From Sedimenticola sp. (GTDB lineage Bacteria > Pseudomonadota > Gammaproteobacteria > Chromatiales > Chromatiaceae): 35,720 nucleotides of DNA. The stretch spans positions 1 through 35,720 of the forward strand of contig DRKS01000062.1 of assembly GCA_011051655.1 (NCBI GenBank). Reading direction: 5' to 3'. Shown here piece by piece: positions 16,292-24,952 of this stretch. Every line of letters begins with the position of its first letter. The stretch's first letter is position 1. The position numbers and the translations under genes are program-made. The notes under the pieces were generated by a model. The model was not told where the DNA came from. It was given only the letters and a program-made list of their open reading frames with translations, and ran no database searches.

Positions 16292-18193
16292 TCAGGATGC
16301 CTCCCCGGCGGCCTCCAGCGCTTCGCCGGCCGCCAGCCAGGCCTCCTCGGCCCGGGCCAGGCGGCGGTCGGCCTCGGCCTTTTCTTGCAGCAGCCGCCTG
16401 AGGTCCTCCTTGCGGGTCTGTGCGTAGATGTCCGGCGCGGCGAGGCGCTGCTCCAGCGCCGCCTGCTGTTCGCCGAGGCGCTCCAGCTCCTGCTCCAGCT
16501 CCCGGAGTCTGTTGCGCAGGGGTTGAATGCGCCGCCGCTGCTCGGCCTCCCGCTGCTTGCGGTCCCGGCGGGCGGCGGCGCTGTTGTCTCCGGCCGCGGC
16601 GGCCGTCTTCGACCCGCCGGCGGCGCGGTTTTCCGCCAGCCAGCGGGGGTAGTCGTCCAGGGCGCCGGGGAACTCCTCCACCCGGCCGTCCGCCACCAGC
16701 AGCAGCCGGTCTGCGGTGGCGCGCAGCAGGTGGCGGTCATGGGAGACGATGAGCAGCGCGCCCTCGAACCCTTGCAGGGCCACCGCCAGGGCGTGGCGCA
16801 TTTCCAGATCCAGGTGGTTGGTGGGCTCGTCCAGCAGCAGCAGGTTGGGGCGCCGGAACACCAGCAGCGCCAGCACCAGCCTGGCCTTTTCTCCCCCGGA
16901 CAGCGGTGCTGTGGGCTCCAGGGCACGGTCGCCGTGGAAGCCGAAGCCGCCGATAAAATCCCGCAGGGATTGCTCACTGGCCCCCGGGTCCAGCCGCTGC
17001 AGGTGATCCAGCGGGCTTTTGTCCGGGCAAAGCTGCTCCAGCTGGTGCTGGGCGAAGTAGCCGATGCGGAGATCCGCCGCCGGGCTGTAGCGGCCTGCCT
17101 GGGGGGGCAGCTCCCCCGACAACAGCTTGATCAGGGTGGACTTGCCGGCGCCGTTGGGGCCCAGCAGGCCGATGCGATCGCCCGGGCCCAGGTCGAGGTC
17201 GACGCCATTCAGGATGCTGGCCCGGCCGTACCCGGCCCGTATTTTCTCCAGGCGCAGCAGGGGGTTGGGGCTCTTCTCCGGCGGCGGGAAATCAAAGTGA
17301 AAGGGCGAATCGGCATGGGCGGGAGCGATCTTCTCCATGCGCTCCAGGGCCTTGATGCGGCTCTGGGCCTGCCGGGCCTTGGTGGCCTTGGCCCGGAAGC
17401 GGTCGATATAGCGGTGCAGGTGGGCGATGTCGCGCTGCTGTTTTTCATAAACCGCCTGCTGGTTGGCCAGCCGCTGGGCGCGGATGACCTCGAAAGCCGA
17501 ATAGTTGCCGGGATAGAGCCGGATGCCCTGCTGCTCGATATGGGCGATGTGGGTGGTCACCGCGTCGAGAAAGTCCCGGTCGTGGGAGATCAGGAGCAGG
17601 GCGCCGGGGTAGTTGCGCAGCCACGCCTCCAGCCAGATCACCGTATCCAGGTCCAGGTGGTTGGTGGGCTCGTCCAGCAGCAGCAGGTCGGAGCGGCACA
17701 TCAGCGCCTGCCCCAGGTTCAGGCGCATGCGCCAGCCGCCGGAGAAGGTCCGCACCGGCATCTCCTCCTGGCCCGGCTGAAAGCCCAGTCCGCGCAGCAG
17801 GCGGGCCGCGCGGCTGCGGGCGTTGTAGCCGCCGATAGCCTCCAGCCTGGCGTGCAGCTCCGCCACATGGCGGCCCTGCGGGTCTTGGCCGGCAGCGGCG
17901 AGTTTGCGCTGGATCTCCCGCAGCTCCCGGTCCCCGTCCATCACATATTCGATGGCGGGCCGGTCCGTGGCGGGGGTCTCCTGGGCGACATGGGCGATGA
18001 CCCATTTCGGCGGCAGGTGGAAGTCGCCGGCATCCGCATGCAGTTCGCCCCGGATCAGGGCGAACAGGCTGGATTTGCCCGCGCCGTTGGCCCCGGTGAG
18101 GCCCACCCTTTGGCCGGGATGGATGCAGAGGTCGGCATCCCGGAACAGAAGCTTCGCGCCGCGCCGCAGGGAGAGATTGCTGAGCTTCAACAT
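16292..18193 (-). CDS. yheS: ABC-F ATPase, YheS type
   Basis: A 633-residue protein with two ABC ATPase domains and no membrane segment. The first has Walker A GANGAGKS at 34–41 and FSGGWRMRLNLGQ near 150. The linker (IDRFRAKATKARQAQSRIKA) is the ABC-F P-site tRNA interaction motif. The second has Walker A GPNGAGKS near 343 and LSGGEKARL near 430. A coiled-coil tail covers about 530–633. ABC-F proteins enter the ribosomal E site and rescue stalled translation; YheS acts on difficult nascent chains. The agreement with E. coli YheS extends through the linker and the tail. It is divergent from the acyltransferase–hydrolase gene. Confidence 0.93.
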   Translation of the reverse strand: MLKLSNLSLRRGAKLLFRDADLCIHPGQRVGLTGANGAGKSSLFALIRGELHADAGDFHLPPKWVIAHVAQETPATDRPAIEYVMDGDRELREIQRKLAAAGQDPQGRHVAELHARLEAIGGYNARSRAARLLRGLGFQPGQEEMPVRTFSGGWRMRLNLGQALMCRSDLLLLDEPTNHLDLDTVIWLEAWLRNYPGALLLISHDRDFLDAVTTHIAHIEQQGIRLYPGNYSAFEVIRAQRLANQQAVYEKQQRDIAHLHRYIDRFRAKATKARQAQSRIKALERMEKIAPAHADSPFHFDFPPPEKSPNPLLRLEKIRAGYGRASILNGVDLDLGPGDRIGLLGPNGAGKSTLIKLLSGELPPQAGRYSPAADLRIGYFAQHQLEQLCPDKSPLDHLQRLDPGASEQSLRDFIGGFGFHGDRALEPTAPLSGGEKARLVLALLVFRRPNLLLLDEPTNHLDLEMRHALAVALQGFEGALLIVSHDRHLLRATADRLLLVADGRVEEFPGALDDYPRWLAENRAAGGSKTAAAAGDNSAAARRDRKQREAEQRRRIQPLRNRLRELEQELERLGEQQAALEQRLAAPDIYAQTRKEDLRRLLQEKAEADRRLARAEEAWLAAGEALEAAGEAS

Positions 18194-18323
18194 GGCGCGG
18201 GAGTTTAACCCAGGGCCGTTGCTGCCGCCAAAGGTAATAAGAATCCTGTTTTTCGGGGGCTTCTTCCGGTCGAATCGGAAATAGGCTTAAAATTCCCGGC
18301 GTGGCGACAGGCAAAGGCTTTGT

Positions 18324-20615
18324 ATGGACTATGAACCGGAAGTAGAGATCAGCGACTCGGCCTACGGCTGGTCGGTCCGCATCTTCTCCATATTGGAGAA
18401 GATGCTCAGCATCAATATCCGCATGCATCATGACGAGGGCCAACTGGCGAACGGTGAGATCTTCCTGTTCAACCATTTCGCCCGGTTCGAGACCTTTATC
18501 CCACAGTCTCTGATCTACAAGGAGACCGGCGCCTATTGCCGCTCGGTGGCGTCGAGCGAGTTCTTCACCGGGGATGATTTCTTTTCCAATTACCTGCTGA
18601 GCGTGGGGGCGGTCCCCCATGACTACCGGCGGCTGATCCCCTATCTGGTGGAGGAGATACTGCGGGGGCGCAAGGTCATCATTTTTCCCGAAGGCGGCAT
18701 GGTCAAGGACCGCCGGGTGGTGGACGCCAAGGGGCGCTACAGCGTCTATTCCCGCATCGCCAGGGAGCGGCGCAAGCATCACACCGGCGCCGCCGTGCTG
18801 TCGCTGACCCTGGACATCTACAAGAAGGCCATCCTCCAGGCCCGCGCCAGGGGCGACGACAAACGCCTGGAAAAATGGGCCGCCGACCTGAAACTGGATG
18901 ACGTGGACACCCTGCTGGCGGCCGCCTCGCGCCCCAGCACCATCGTGCCGGCCAACATTACCTTTTATCCCATGCGCGTGGGGGACAATCTGTTGCGCCG
19001 CGGGGTGGAGCTGTTCAACAAGGGCATCAGCCGCCGCCTTTCCGAGGAGTTGCTGATCGAGGGCAACATCCTGTTCAAGAACACCGATATGGATATCCGC
19101 CTGGGCGATCTGATCTACACCGACGAGTTCTGGAACTGGATGGACCGCCGGCTGATCGCCCAGGCGGCCCGCCGCATCGGTTGCGCCGATGATGTGCTCA
19201 ATCCCCCCGCCGCCGACTGGCGCTGGACCGCCCGCCTGCGCGGGCGCCGCATACGCTTCAAGGCGCTGGACCTGCGGGACCGCTACATGCACGACATGTA
19301 CCTGCAGATCACGGTCAATCTGAGCCACCTGGCGTCAAGGCTGATCTACGAGCTGCTGGACAGGGGCCGCACGAGTATCGACTGTGATACCTTTCACCGC
19401 ATGCTCTATCTGGCGGTCAAATACGCCCAGCGGGAGTCCTCCGTCATGCTGCACCGCAGCCTGAGGAATCCGGAGGCCTATGGCCGCCTGGTGGAGGGCA
19501 AGTGCCCGGGGCTTGACCAGTTTTTCCATACGGCGGCCTCCCTGGGGCTGGTGGAGCAGGAGAACCTCCAGTACCAGTTTTTGCCCAAGTTGCGGGAGGA
19601 ACACGGCTTTGACGATATCCGGACGGAGAACCTGGTGATGGTCTACGCCAACGAGGTGGCCCCCATAAGCTGCATCGCCGGCGTTATCGACAAGGCCATC
19701 GGGGATGCCGCCAGGCTGGACGGCGGCCAGCTGGCCAGGCTCTATTTCGATGACGAACGGGTCTCCTTCCGCTGGGACAAGGCCTATTTCACCAAGCCGC
19801 GGTTCGAGGAGATAAACAGCAAGGAGACGGCGGTGGAGAGCGGGGAACCCTTTCTGCTGCTGCCGGACAACCCCAAGGATATGGGTATCGTGCTGGCCCA
19901 CGGCTTTCTCGCCTCGCCGGCCGAGATGCTGGGGTTCGGCCGGAGGCTGGCCGCCCTGGGTTATCCGGTCATCGGCCCGCGGCTGAAAGGGCACGGCACC
20001 TCCCCCTGGGATCTGCGCCAGCGCAGCTGGCGGGATTGGCTGGCCTCGGTCCGGCGCGCCTACCAGATCATGGAGGGCCTGGCGGAACGGGTCTGCATGG
20101 TGGGTTTCTCCTCCGGCGGGGCCCTGGCCCTGCGGCTGGCCGCGGACCAGCCGGACGGCCTTGCCGGCCTGGCGGCCGTATCCGTGCCCATCAAGTTCCG
20201 CAACCGCAACATGGCCTTCGTGCCCATGGTGCACGGCGCCAACCGGCTGGTCCGCGGGGTGACGCCCTACAAGGGGGTGATGCCGTTCAGCACCAACGAT
20301 TCGGAGCACCCGCACATCAACTATTATTCCATGCCCGTGCGCGGGCTGTTCGAGCTGCGCCAGATGGTCAACGAGGTTGAATCCAGCCTGAAGAACGTGC
20401 ATTGCCCCGTCATGCTGATCCAGGGAGACAAAGATGCCGTCATCAACCCCCGGAGCATCAAGATCATCTACAACAAGCTGGGGTCCGAAGACAAGGATAT
20501 GCTGATAATCCCCAGCGACCGGCACGGCATTCTGTATGAAAACACGGGCGACACCCAGGAAGAGGTGATCCGGTTTCTGGACAGGATTTACAGGAGGAAT
20601 GCGGTTGACGGTTGA
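18324..20615 (+). CDS. Acyltransferase–alpha/beta-hydrolase fusion protein
   Basis: A 763-residue two-domain protein. The N-terminal part resembles glycerolipid acyltransferases (PlsC/PlsB fold): NHFARFE at 50–56 is the H-x4-D/E catalytic box with Glu in place of the usual Asp, and FPEGG at 121–125 is the block III motif. A middle part of about 200 residues (300–500) is helical and not recognised. The C-terminal third is a serine hydrolase of the lysophospholipase/carboxylesterase kind: AHGFLASP oxyanion loop near 525, nucleophile S596 in GFSSGG, D704 in GDKDAV and H734 in DRHG. Together they suggest remodelling of membrane lipids by deacylation and reacylation; substrates are unknown. No membrane span is evident. 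Confidence 0.8.
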   Translation: MDYEPEVEISDSAYGWSVRIFSILEKMLSINIRMHHDEGQLANGEIFLFNHFARFETFIPQSLIYKETGAYCRSVASSEFFTGDDFFSNYLLSVGAVPHDYRRLIPYLVEEILRGRKVIIFPEGGMVKDRRVVDAKGRYSVYSRIARERRKHHTGAAVLSLTLDIYKKAILQARARGDDKRLEKWAADLKLDDVDTLLAAASRPSTIVPANITFYPMRVGDNLLRRGVELFNKGISRRLSEELLIEGNILFKNTDMDIRLGDLIYTDEFWNWMDRRLIAQAARRIGCADDVLNPPAADWRWTARLRGRRIRFKALDLRDRYMHDMYLQITVNLSHLASRLIYELLDRGRTSIDCDTFHRMLYLAVKYAQRESSVMLHRSLRNPEAYGRLVEGKCPGLDQFFHTAASLGLVEQENLQYQFLPKLREEHGFDDIRTENLVMVYANEVAPISCIAGVIDKAIGDAARLDGGQLARLYFDDERVSFRWDKAYFTKPRFEEINSKETAVESGEPFLLLPDNPKDMGIVLAHGFLASPAEMLGFGRRLAALGYPVIGPRLKGHGTSPWDLRQRSWRDWLASVRRAYQIMEGLAERVCMVGFSSGGALALRLAADQPDGLAGLAAVSVPIKFRNRNMAFVPMVHGANRLVRGVTPYKGVMPFSTNDSEHPHINYYSMPVRGLFELRQMVNEVESSLKNVHCPVMLIQGDKDAVINPRSIKIIYNKLGSEDKDMLIIPSDRHGILYENTGDTQEEVIRFLDRIYRRNAVDG

Positions 20616-21078
20616 TAGTTACCGGTCAGCTGACGGCAAAGGGCGGATCCCAGCACGCCGTCACGCATTGAGAAGCCTGTTCATCGCCCTGGTGTTTCTG
20701 GCCCACGGGTGCGGACAGGATGGCGCCGGCGCAAACGCCAGAAGCAGCGAACAACTGTACCGGGAGTGCATCTCCTGCCATGCCATGGCGCCGGGGCGGC
20801 ATCTCATAGGCCCGAGCCTTGCCGGCATCTGGGGCCGCAAGGCGGGAACGGCAAAGGGATTCGACCGCTACTCCGATGCGTTGAAATCATCGGGCATCGT
20901 ATGGAGTACGAAGACCATGGACGGCTGGCTGGCCAACCCCCAGGCCCTTGTCCCGGGAAACCAGATGATGTTCAAGGGCGTCCGGAACCGGCGGGTGCGG
21001 CAAGAGCTGATCGCCATCCTGAAAAAGGAAACGGCCATTTCCCCCGGCGGGAACGGCCCGCTCCAAACCGGCCGGTAA
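20599..21078 (+). CDS. Class I c-type cytochrome, possibly lipid-anchored
   Basis: A protein of about 159 residues with one haem site: CISCH at 57–61 binds haem covalently and Met123 or Met124 (in GNQMMF) is the likely sixth ligand. IGPSLAGIWGRKAG and YSDALKSSG match small soluble cytochromes of the c2/c550 type. The N-terminus has a hydrophobic stretch ending LAHGC with Cys38, which might be a lipoprotein site, although the lipobox is imperfect. The gene overlaps the previous one by 17 bases. AGGAGG at 20592–20597 is too close to the ATG (20599), so TTG at 20605, seven bases away, may be the real start. It would carry electrons in the periplasm. Confidence 0.8.
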   Translation: MRLTVDSYRSADGKGRIPARRHALRSLFIALVFLAHGCGQDGAGANARSSEQLYRECISCHAMAPGRHLIGPSLAGIWGRKAGTAKGFDRYSDALKSSGIVWSTKTMDGWLANPQALVPGNQMMFKGVRNRRVRQELIAILKKETAISPGGNGPLQTGR

Positions 21079-21156
21079 CCCCCCTTCCGTCCACAGCCGC
21101 CCTTTGAAAGGCCCAGGATGTCGGATCCGGGCAAAGTTCGATAGTATGCCTTTCCC

Positions 21157-21807
21157 ATGAAACGCTTCTACTTGGCGCCGGCGCTCTTCATCGTGCTGAC
21201 GGCCGTCCGGCATCCGGGTTACTGCTCTTCCGCGAATGCGGACGATGGCTGGACGGAGGTGAAAAACCGGGACGGCATAGGCATCTTCACCAAACAGAGC
21301 CCGGATTCCCCCATTGTGCTGGCGAAGGGCCTGGTCATCATCGAGGCATCCCCCGAGGCCATCGTGGAGGTGCTGGACGACAACGGCGGGCATACCGAGT
21401 GGATACCCTACCTGTTGGAATCCAGGCGGCTCGAGGCCGTCGATGACAGGGAGCGGCTGGAGTACAACCTGTTCGACGCCCCCTGGCCGGCCTCGGACCG
21501 GGACTTTGTTTTCCGCGTCACGGCCCATCCCGGGGAGCAGCAGGGCCGCATCGTTTTCAGGATGAAATCGGAGACCAGCCCGCTGATGCCCGAGCGGGAC
21601 GGCATCGTCCGCGGGGTTCTGCTGGAAAGCACCTTCAGGCTGACCCGGCTGGGACCGGACAAGACCCGGGTCGAGTTGCTGTTCCAGGCCGACCCCAAGG
21701 GCTGGATTCCTTTGTGGGTGGTCAATATCGTTCAGCGCGCATGGCCCTTCAGGGTGCTCCAGCGCCTGCGGGAGCGGGTGGCCGCCTCCACGGCCGCCCC
21801 AGGTTGA
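21157..21807 (+). CDS. START-domain (SRPBCC) lipid-binding-like protein
   Basis: A 216-residue secreted protein: a signal peptide of about 24 residues, then a START-like domain. DGWTEVKNRDGIGIFTK near the N-terminus, WIPYLLESRRLE, WPASDRDFVF and the final helix VVNIVQRAWPFRVLQRLRERV are typical of bacterial START proteins that form a hydrophobic pocket. The likely role is carrying or sensing a lipid in the periplasm, but the ligand is unknown. It lies on the same strand as the cytochrome and the acyltransferase–hydrolase fusion, which would suit a lipid-related job. The opposing FAD-oxidase gene ends six bases beyond its stop. Confidence 0.8.
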   Translation: MKRFYLAPALFIVLTAVRHPGYCSSANADDGWTEVKNRDGIGIFTKQSPDSPIVLAKGLVIIEASPEAIVEVLDDNGGHTEWIPYLLESRRLEAVDDRERLEYNLFDAPWPASDRDFVFRVTAHPGEQQGRIVFRMKSETSPLMPERDGIVRGVLLESTFRLTRLGPDKTRVELLFQADPKGWIPLWVVNIVQRAWPFRVLQRLRERVAASTAAPG

Positions 21808-21813
21808 GAGCGC

Positions 21814-23220
21814 CTATATCTCCGGCAGCCCCTTGCCCGGGTTGAGGATGCCGTTGGGATCGAACTGGCGCCTGATATCGTGCATCAGCCGCAGGGTGAC
21901 CGGGTCGATCTCCCGCTCCACGAACGCCTTTTTCTCCAGGCCCACGCCATGCTCGCCGGACAGGGTGCCGCCCAGCTCCAGCACCAGGTCGAAGACATGG
22001 CCGAGGCACTCCCCCGCCCGCGCCGACGCCTCCGGATCATCCGGGTTTATCAGCAGGTTGACATGGATGTTGCCGTTGCCCGCATGGCCGAAGTTGACGA
22101 TGGGGATACCGCTTGCGGACGACAGCCGGGCCAGGCCGCCGATCAGGTCGGGGATGCGGGAGACGGGCACCACCACATCCTCGTTGATCTTTTTCGGCGC
22201 TGCGTTGCGCAGGGCCGGGGAGAGGGCCTGGCGGGTCTTCCACAGGGCGGCGACCTCCGCTTCCGTGGCCGCCGCCTGGATGCCGGTCAGGCCGTCGACG
22301 CGGGCCGCCCGCTCCAGCGCCGCCGCGGCTTCATCCAGGCCGTGGGCCGGGCCGTCCACTTCGATCATCAGCAGCGCGCCCACCGCCTCATCCAGTTGCA
22401 GACCGGAGAAGCCCCGCACCATATCGATGGAGGCGGCGTCCATGAACTCCAGGGCGCAGGGGGTGACCGGCTGGGCCATGATGGCGGAGACGGCGGCGGC
22501 GGCCGCATGGATGTCGCGGTAGCTGGCGCGCAGGGTGCGCCTGGCCTCCGGCAGGGGGCTGAGTTTCAGGGTGGCCTCGGTGATGACGGCCAGGGTCCCC
22601 TCGGAGCCGATCAGCAGGCGGGTGAAGTCATAGCCCACCACGCCCTTGGTGGTCTGGACCCCGGTGCGGATCTCTTCGCCCAGGCCGGTGACCGCCCGCA
22701 GGCCCAGGGTGTTTTCACGGGCCGTGCCGTATTTGACCGCCCTCGGCCCCGCGGAGTTATAGGCCAGGTTGCCGCCGATGGTGCACACGGCGGCGCTGGA
22801 GGGGTCGGGGGGCCAGAAGAAGCCCCGTTCCGCCAGGGCCTGTTGCAGCTCCCCGTTGGTCACACCGGGCTCCACCCGGGCGATGCGGTTGGCGGGGTCG
22901 ATCTCCAGGATGCGGGCCATGCGCTCCAGCGAGAGCACGATGCCGCCCCGGTCCGGCACGGTGGCGCCGGTGGTGCCGGTGCCCCGGCCGCGGGCGATCA
23001 GGGGGATGCGTTCACGATTGCACAGGCGCACCAGATCGCGCACCTGCTGGTGGCGGGTGGCGAAGGCCACCGCCTGGGGCAGGGCCTGGCGGCGGCTGTT
23101 GTCGTAGCCGTAGGGCCAGCAGTCGGCGGGATCGGTCAGCAGGCCGCCGGGGCCGGTGATGCCGGTCAGCTCGGCGACCAGTGATGGCGGGAATGGGGCG
23201 GCAGGGTCAGATGTACTCAA
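21814..23220 (-). CDS. FAD-linked oxidase, D-lactate/glycolate dehydrogenase type
   Basis: A 468-residue flavoprotein of the GlcD/DLD family that oxidises D-2-hydroxy acids. The FAD domain has PLIARGRGTGTTGATVP near 73–89 and EPGVTNGELQQAL. PDPSSAAVCTIGGNLAYNS and VGYDFTRLLIGSEGTLAVI are family markers. The C-terminal cap ends with NFGHAGNGNIHVNLL and GGTLSGEHGVG. No iron–sulfur subunit (GlcF) is adjacent, which favours a single-chain D-lactate or D-2-hydroxyglutarate type enzyme; the substrate cannot be set from sequence. It starts with TTG inside the end of dolP (14-base overlap), with AAGG just upstream, so the two are translationally coupled. Confidence 0.85.
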   Translation of the reverse strand: MSTSDPAAPFPPSLVAELTGITGPGGLLTDPADCWPYGYDNSRRQALPQAVAFATRHQQVRDLVRLCNRERIPLIARGRGTGTTGATVPDRGGIVLSLERMARILEIDPANRIARVEPGVTNGELQQALAERGFFWPPDPSSAAVCTIGGNLAYNSAGPRAVKYGTARENTLGLRAVTGLGEEIRTGVQTTKGVVGYDFTRLLIGSEGTLAVITEATLKLSPLPEARRTLRASYRDIHAAAAAVSAIMAQPVTPCALEFMDAASIDMVRGFSGLQLDEAVGALLMIEVDGPAHGLDEAAAALERAARVDGLTGIQAAATEAEVAALWKTRQALSPALRNAAPKKINEDVVVPVSRIPDLIGGLARLSSASGIPIVNFGHAGNGNIHVNLLINPDDPEASARAGECLGHVFDLVLELGGTLSGEHGVGLEKKAFVEREIDPVTLRLMHDIRRQFDPNGILNPGKGLPEI

Positions 23221-23785
23221 AGACCTTGACCACCCGCTTCACACCGCTGACGAAGCGGACCTTCTCCACCACCATGTCCGCCTCCCGGCGGCTGATCAGG
23301 CCCATGAGAAAGACCGTGCCCTGGGACGTGACCACCTTGACCCGGGTCGGGTCGAACCCCTTGGCCTTGATCTTGAGCAGGGCGTACTTGACCTTGGCGG
23401 TGAGGTAGGCGTCGTTGCTCTGGTCCAGAAGGGTGCCGCTCGGTCCGATGACGATTTCGTTGTGCACCCGCTCCACCCGCTGGATGCGGCTTACCAGGTC
23501 GGCGAACCGGTCGCTGACCTCCCGGGTGTCCGCCTCCCCCGTGAGCAGCACCTTCAGGTTGTAGCTGGTGATGCTGATGTTGCTGTGATTGCGGATCTCC
23601 GGGTGATCGTACAACAGCTTCATGGCCTTGAGTTCGATCCCCTGGTCTTCGAGCACGGTGGCGGCGGTGCGCCGGTCGTGGATCACGGCCACCCCGGTGG
23701 CAGCACCCCCTACCGCGGCGGTGGTGCAGCCATAGAGCTGCTGGCCCAGGGCGGCAATCACAAGCAGGCAAATCAGTCTCGTCAT
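23207..23785 (-). CDS. dolP: Outer-membrane BON-domain lipoprotein DolP
   Basis: A 192-residue lipoprotein. The signal peptide ends QLYGC with lipidated Cys20. Two BON domains follow: residues about 45–115 (ISITSYNLKVLLTGEA) and 120–190 (VKVVTSQGTVFLMGLISRRE). In E. coli DolP (YraP) binds anionic phospholipid at the division site and supports outer-membrane integrity and BAM activity. Gene order yraN–diaA–dolP is kept, which supports the name. The start is ATG 23785, 19 bases after the diaA stop. Its end overlaps the start of the FAD-oxidase gene. Confidence 0.93.
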   Translation of the reverse strand: MTRLICLLVIAALGQQLYGCTTAAVGGAATGVAVIHDRRTAATVLEDQGIELKAMKLLYDHPEIRNHSNISITSYNLKVLLTGEADTREVSDRFADLVSRIQRVERVHNEIVIGPSGTLLDQSNDAYLTAKVKYALLKIKAKGFDPTRVKVVTSQGTVFLMGLISRREADMVVEKVRFVSGVKRVVKVFEYI

Positions 23786-23804
23786 CTCGGTTTCTCCCGG
23801 TGTC

Positions 23805-24513
<709 letters not shown>

Positions 24514-24547
24514 GGTCTTCAGTCTGTATTCTGGGTGGCGCACCTTT

Positions 24548-24580
24548 CACTGATAACTGATAACTGACAACTGACAACTA
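24548..24580. repeat. Inverted partner tract (AACTGAT/AACTGAC)
   Basis: Four to five copies in the opposite orientation to the tract at 24401–24513, separated from it by about 34 unique bases. Its outer end abuts the stop codon of yraN (24578–24580 read on the leftward strand). Confidence 0.8.
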
Positions 24581-24952
24581 GAAATCAGCTTGAAAGGCAT
24601 CCTTGATCCAGTCGATATTCTGCGTCTCTTTGCCCGCGATGGCCAGCACGTCGAAACGGCATGGCGGCGGCTTGCGGCCCTGCTTCCATTGCAGGAAATG
24701 CATGGCGGCGGCGATGATGCGCCGTTGCTTGGCCGCGGTGATGCTTTCGGCGGGCGAGCCGAAACCACTGCGCCTGCGGTAGCGCACTTCGACGAAGGCC
24801 AGGGTCGCGCCGTCGCGCATGATCAGGTCGATCTCGCCCAGCCGGCAGCGGTAGTTGCGCTCCACCAGCCTCAGGCCCTGCCGCTCCAAAAACAGCCGGG
24901 CCGTCTCCTCGGCCCGGGCGCCGGCGTCTGCGGGCAGGGGGATGGCGCTCAC
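24578..24952 (-). CDS. YraN family (UPF0102) nuclease-fold protein
   Basis: A 124-residue protein of the YraN/UPF0102 family, with a Holliday-junction-resolvase-like fold. The core GEIDLIMRDGATLAFVEVRYR at about 39–59 carries the acidic pair and the E-V-R position equivalent to the E-x-K of such nucleases. The tail FDVLAIAGKETQNIDWIKDAF is also typical. The function is not settled. The start is GTG and overlaps the lpoA stop by four bases (GTGA), showing coupling. Gene order lpoA–yraN–diaA–dolP matches E. coli. Confidence 0.88.
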   Translation of the reverse strand: MSAIPLPADAGARAEETARLFLERQGLRLVERNYRCRLGEIDLIMRDGATLAFVEVRYRRRSGFGSPAESITAAKQRRIIAAAMHFLQWKQGRKPPPCRFDVLAIAGKETQNIDWIKDAFQADF

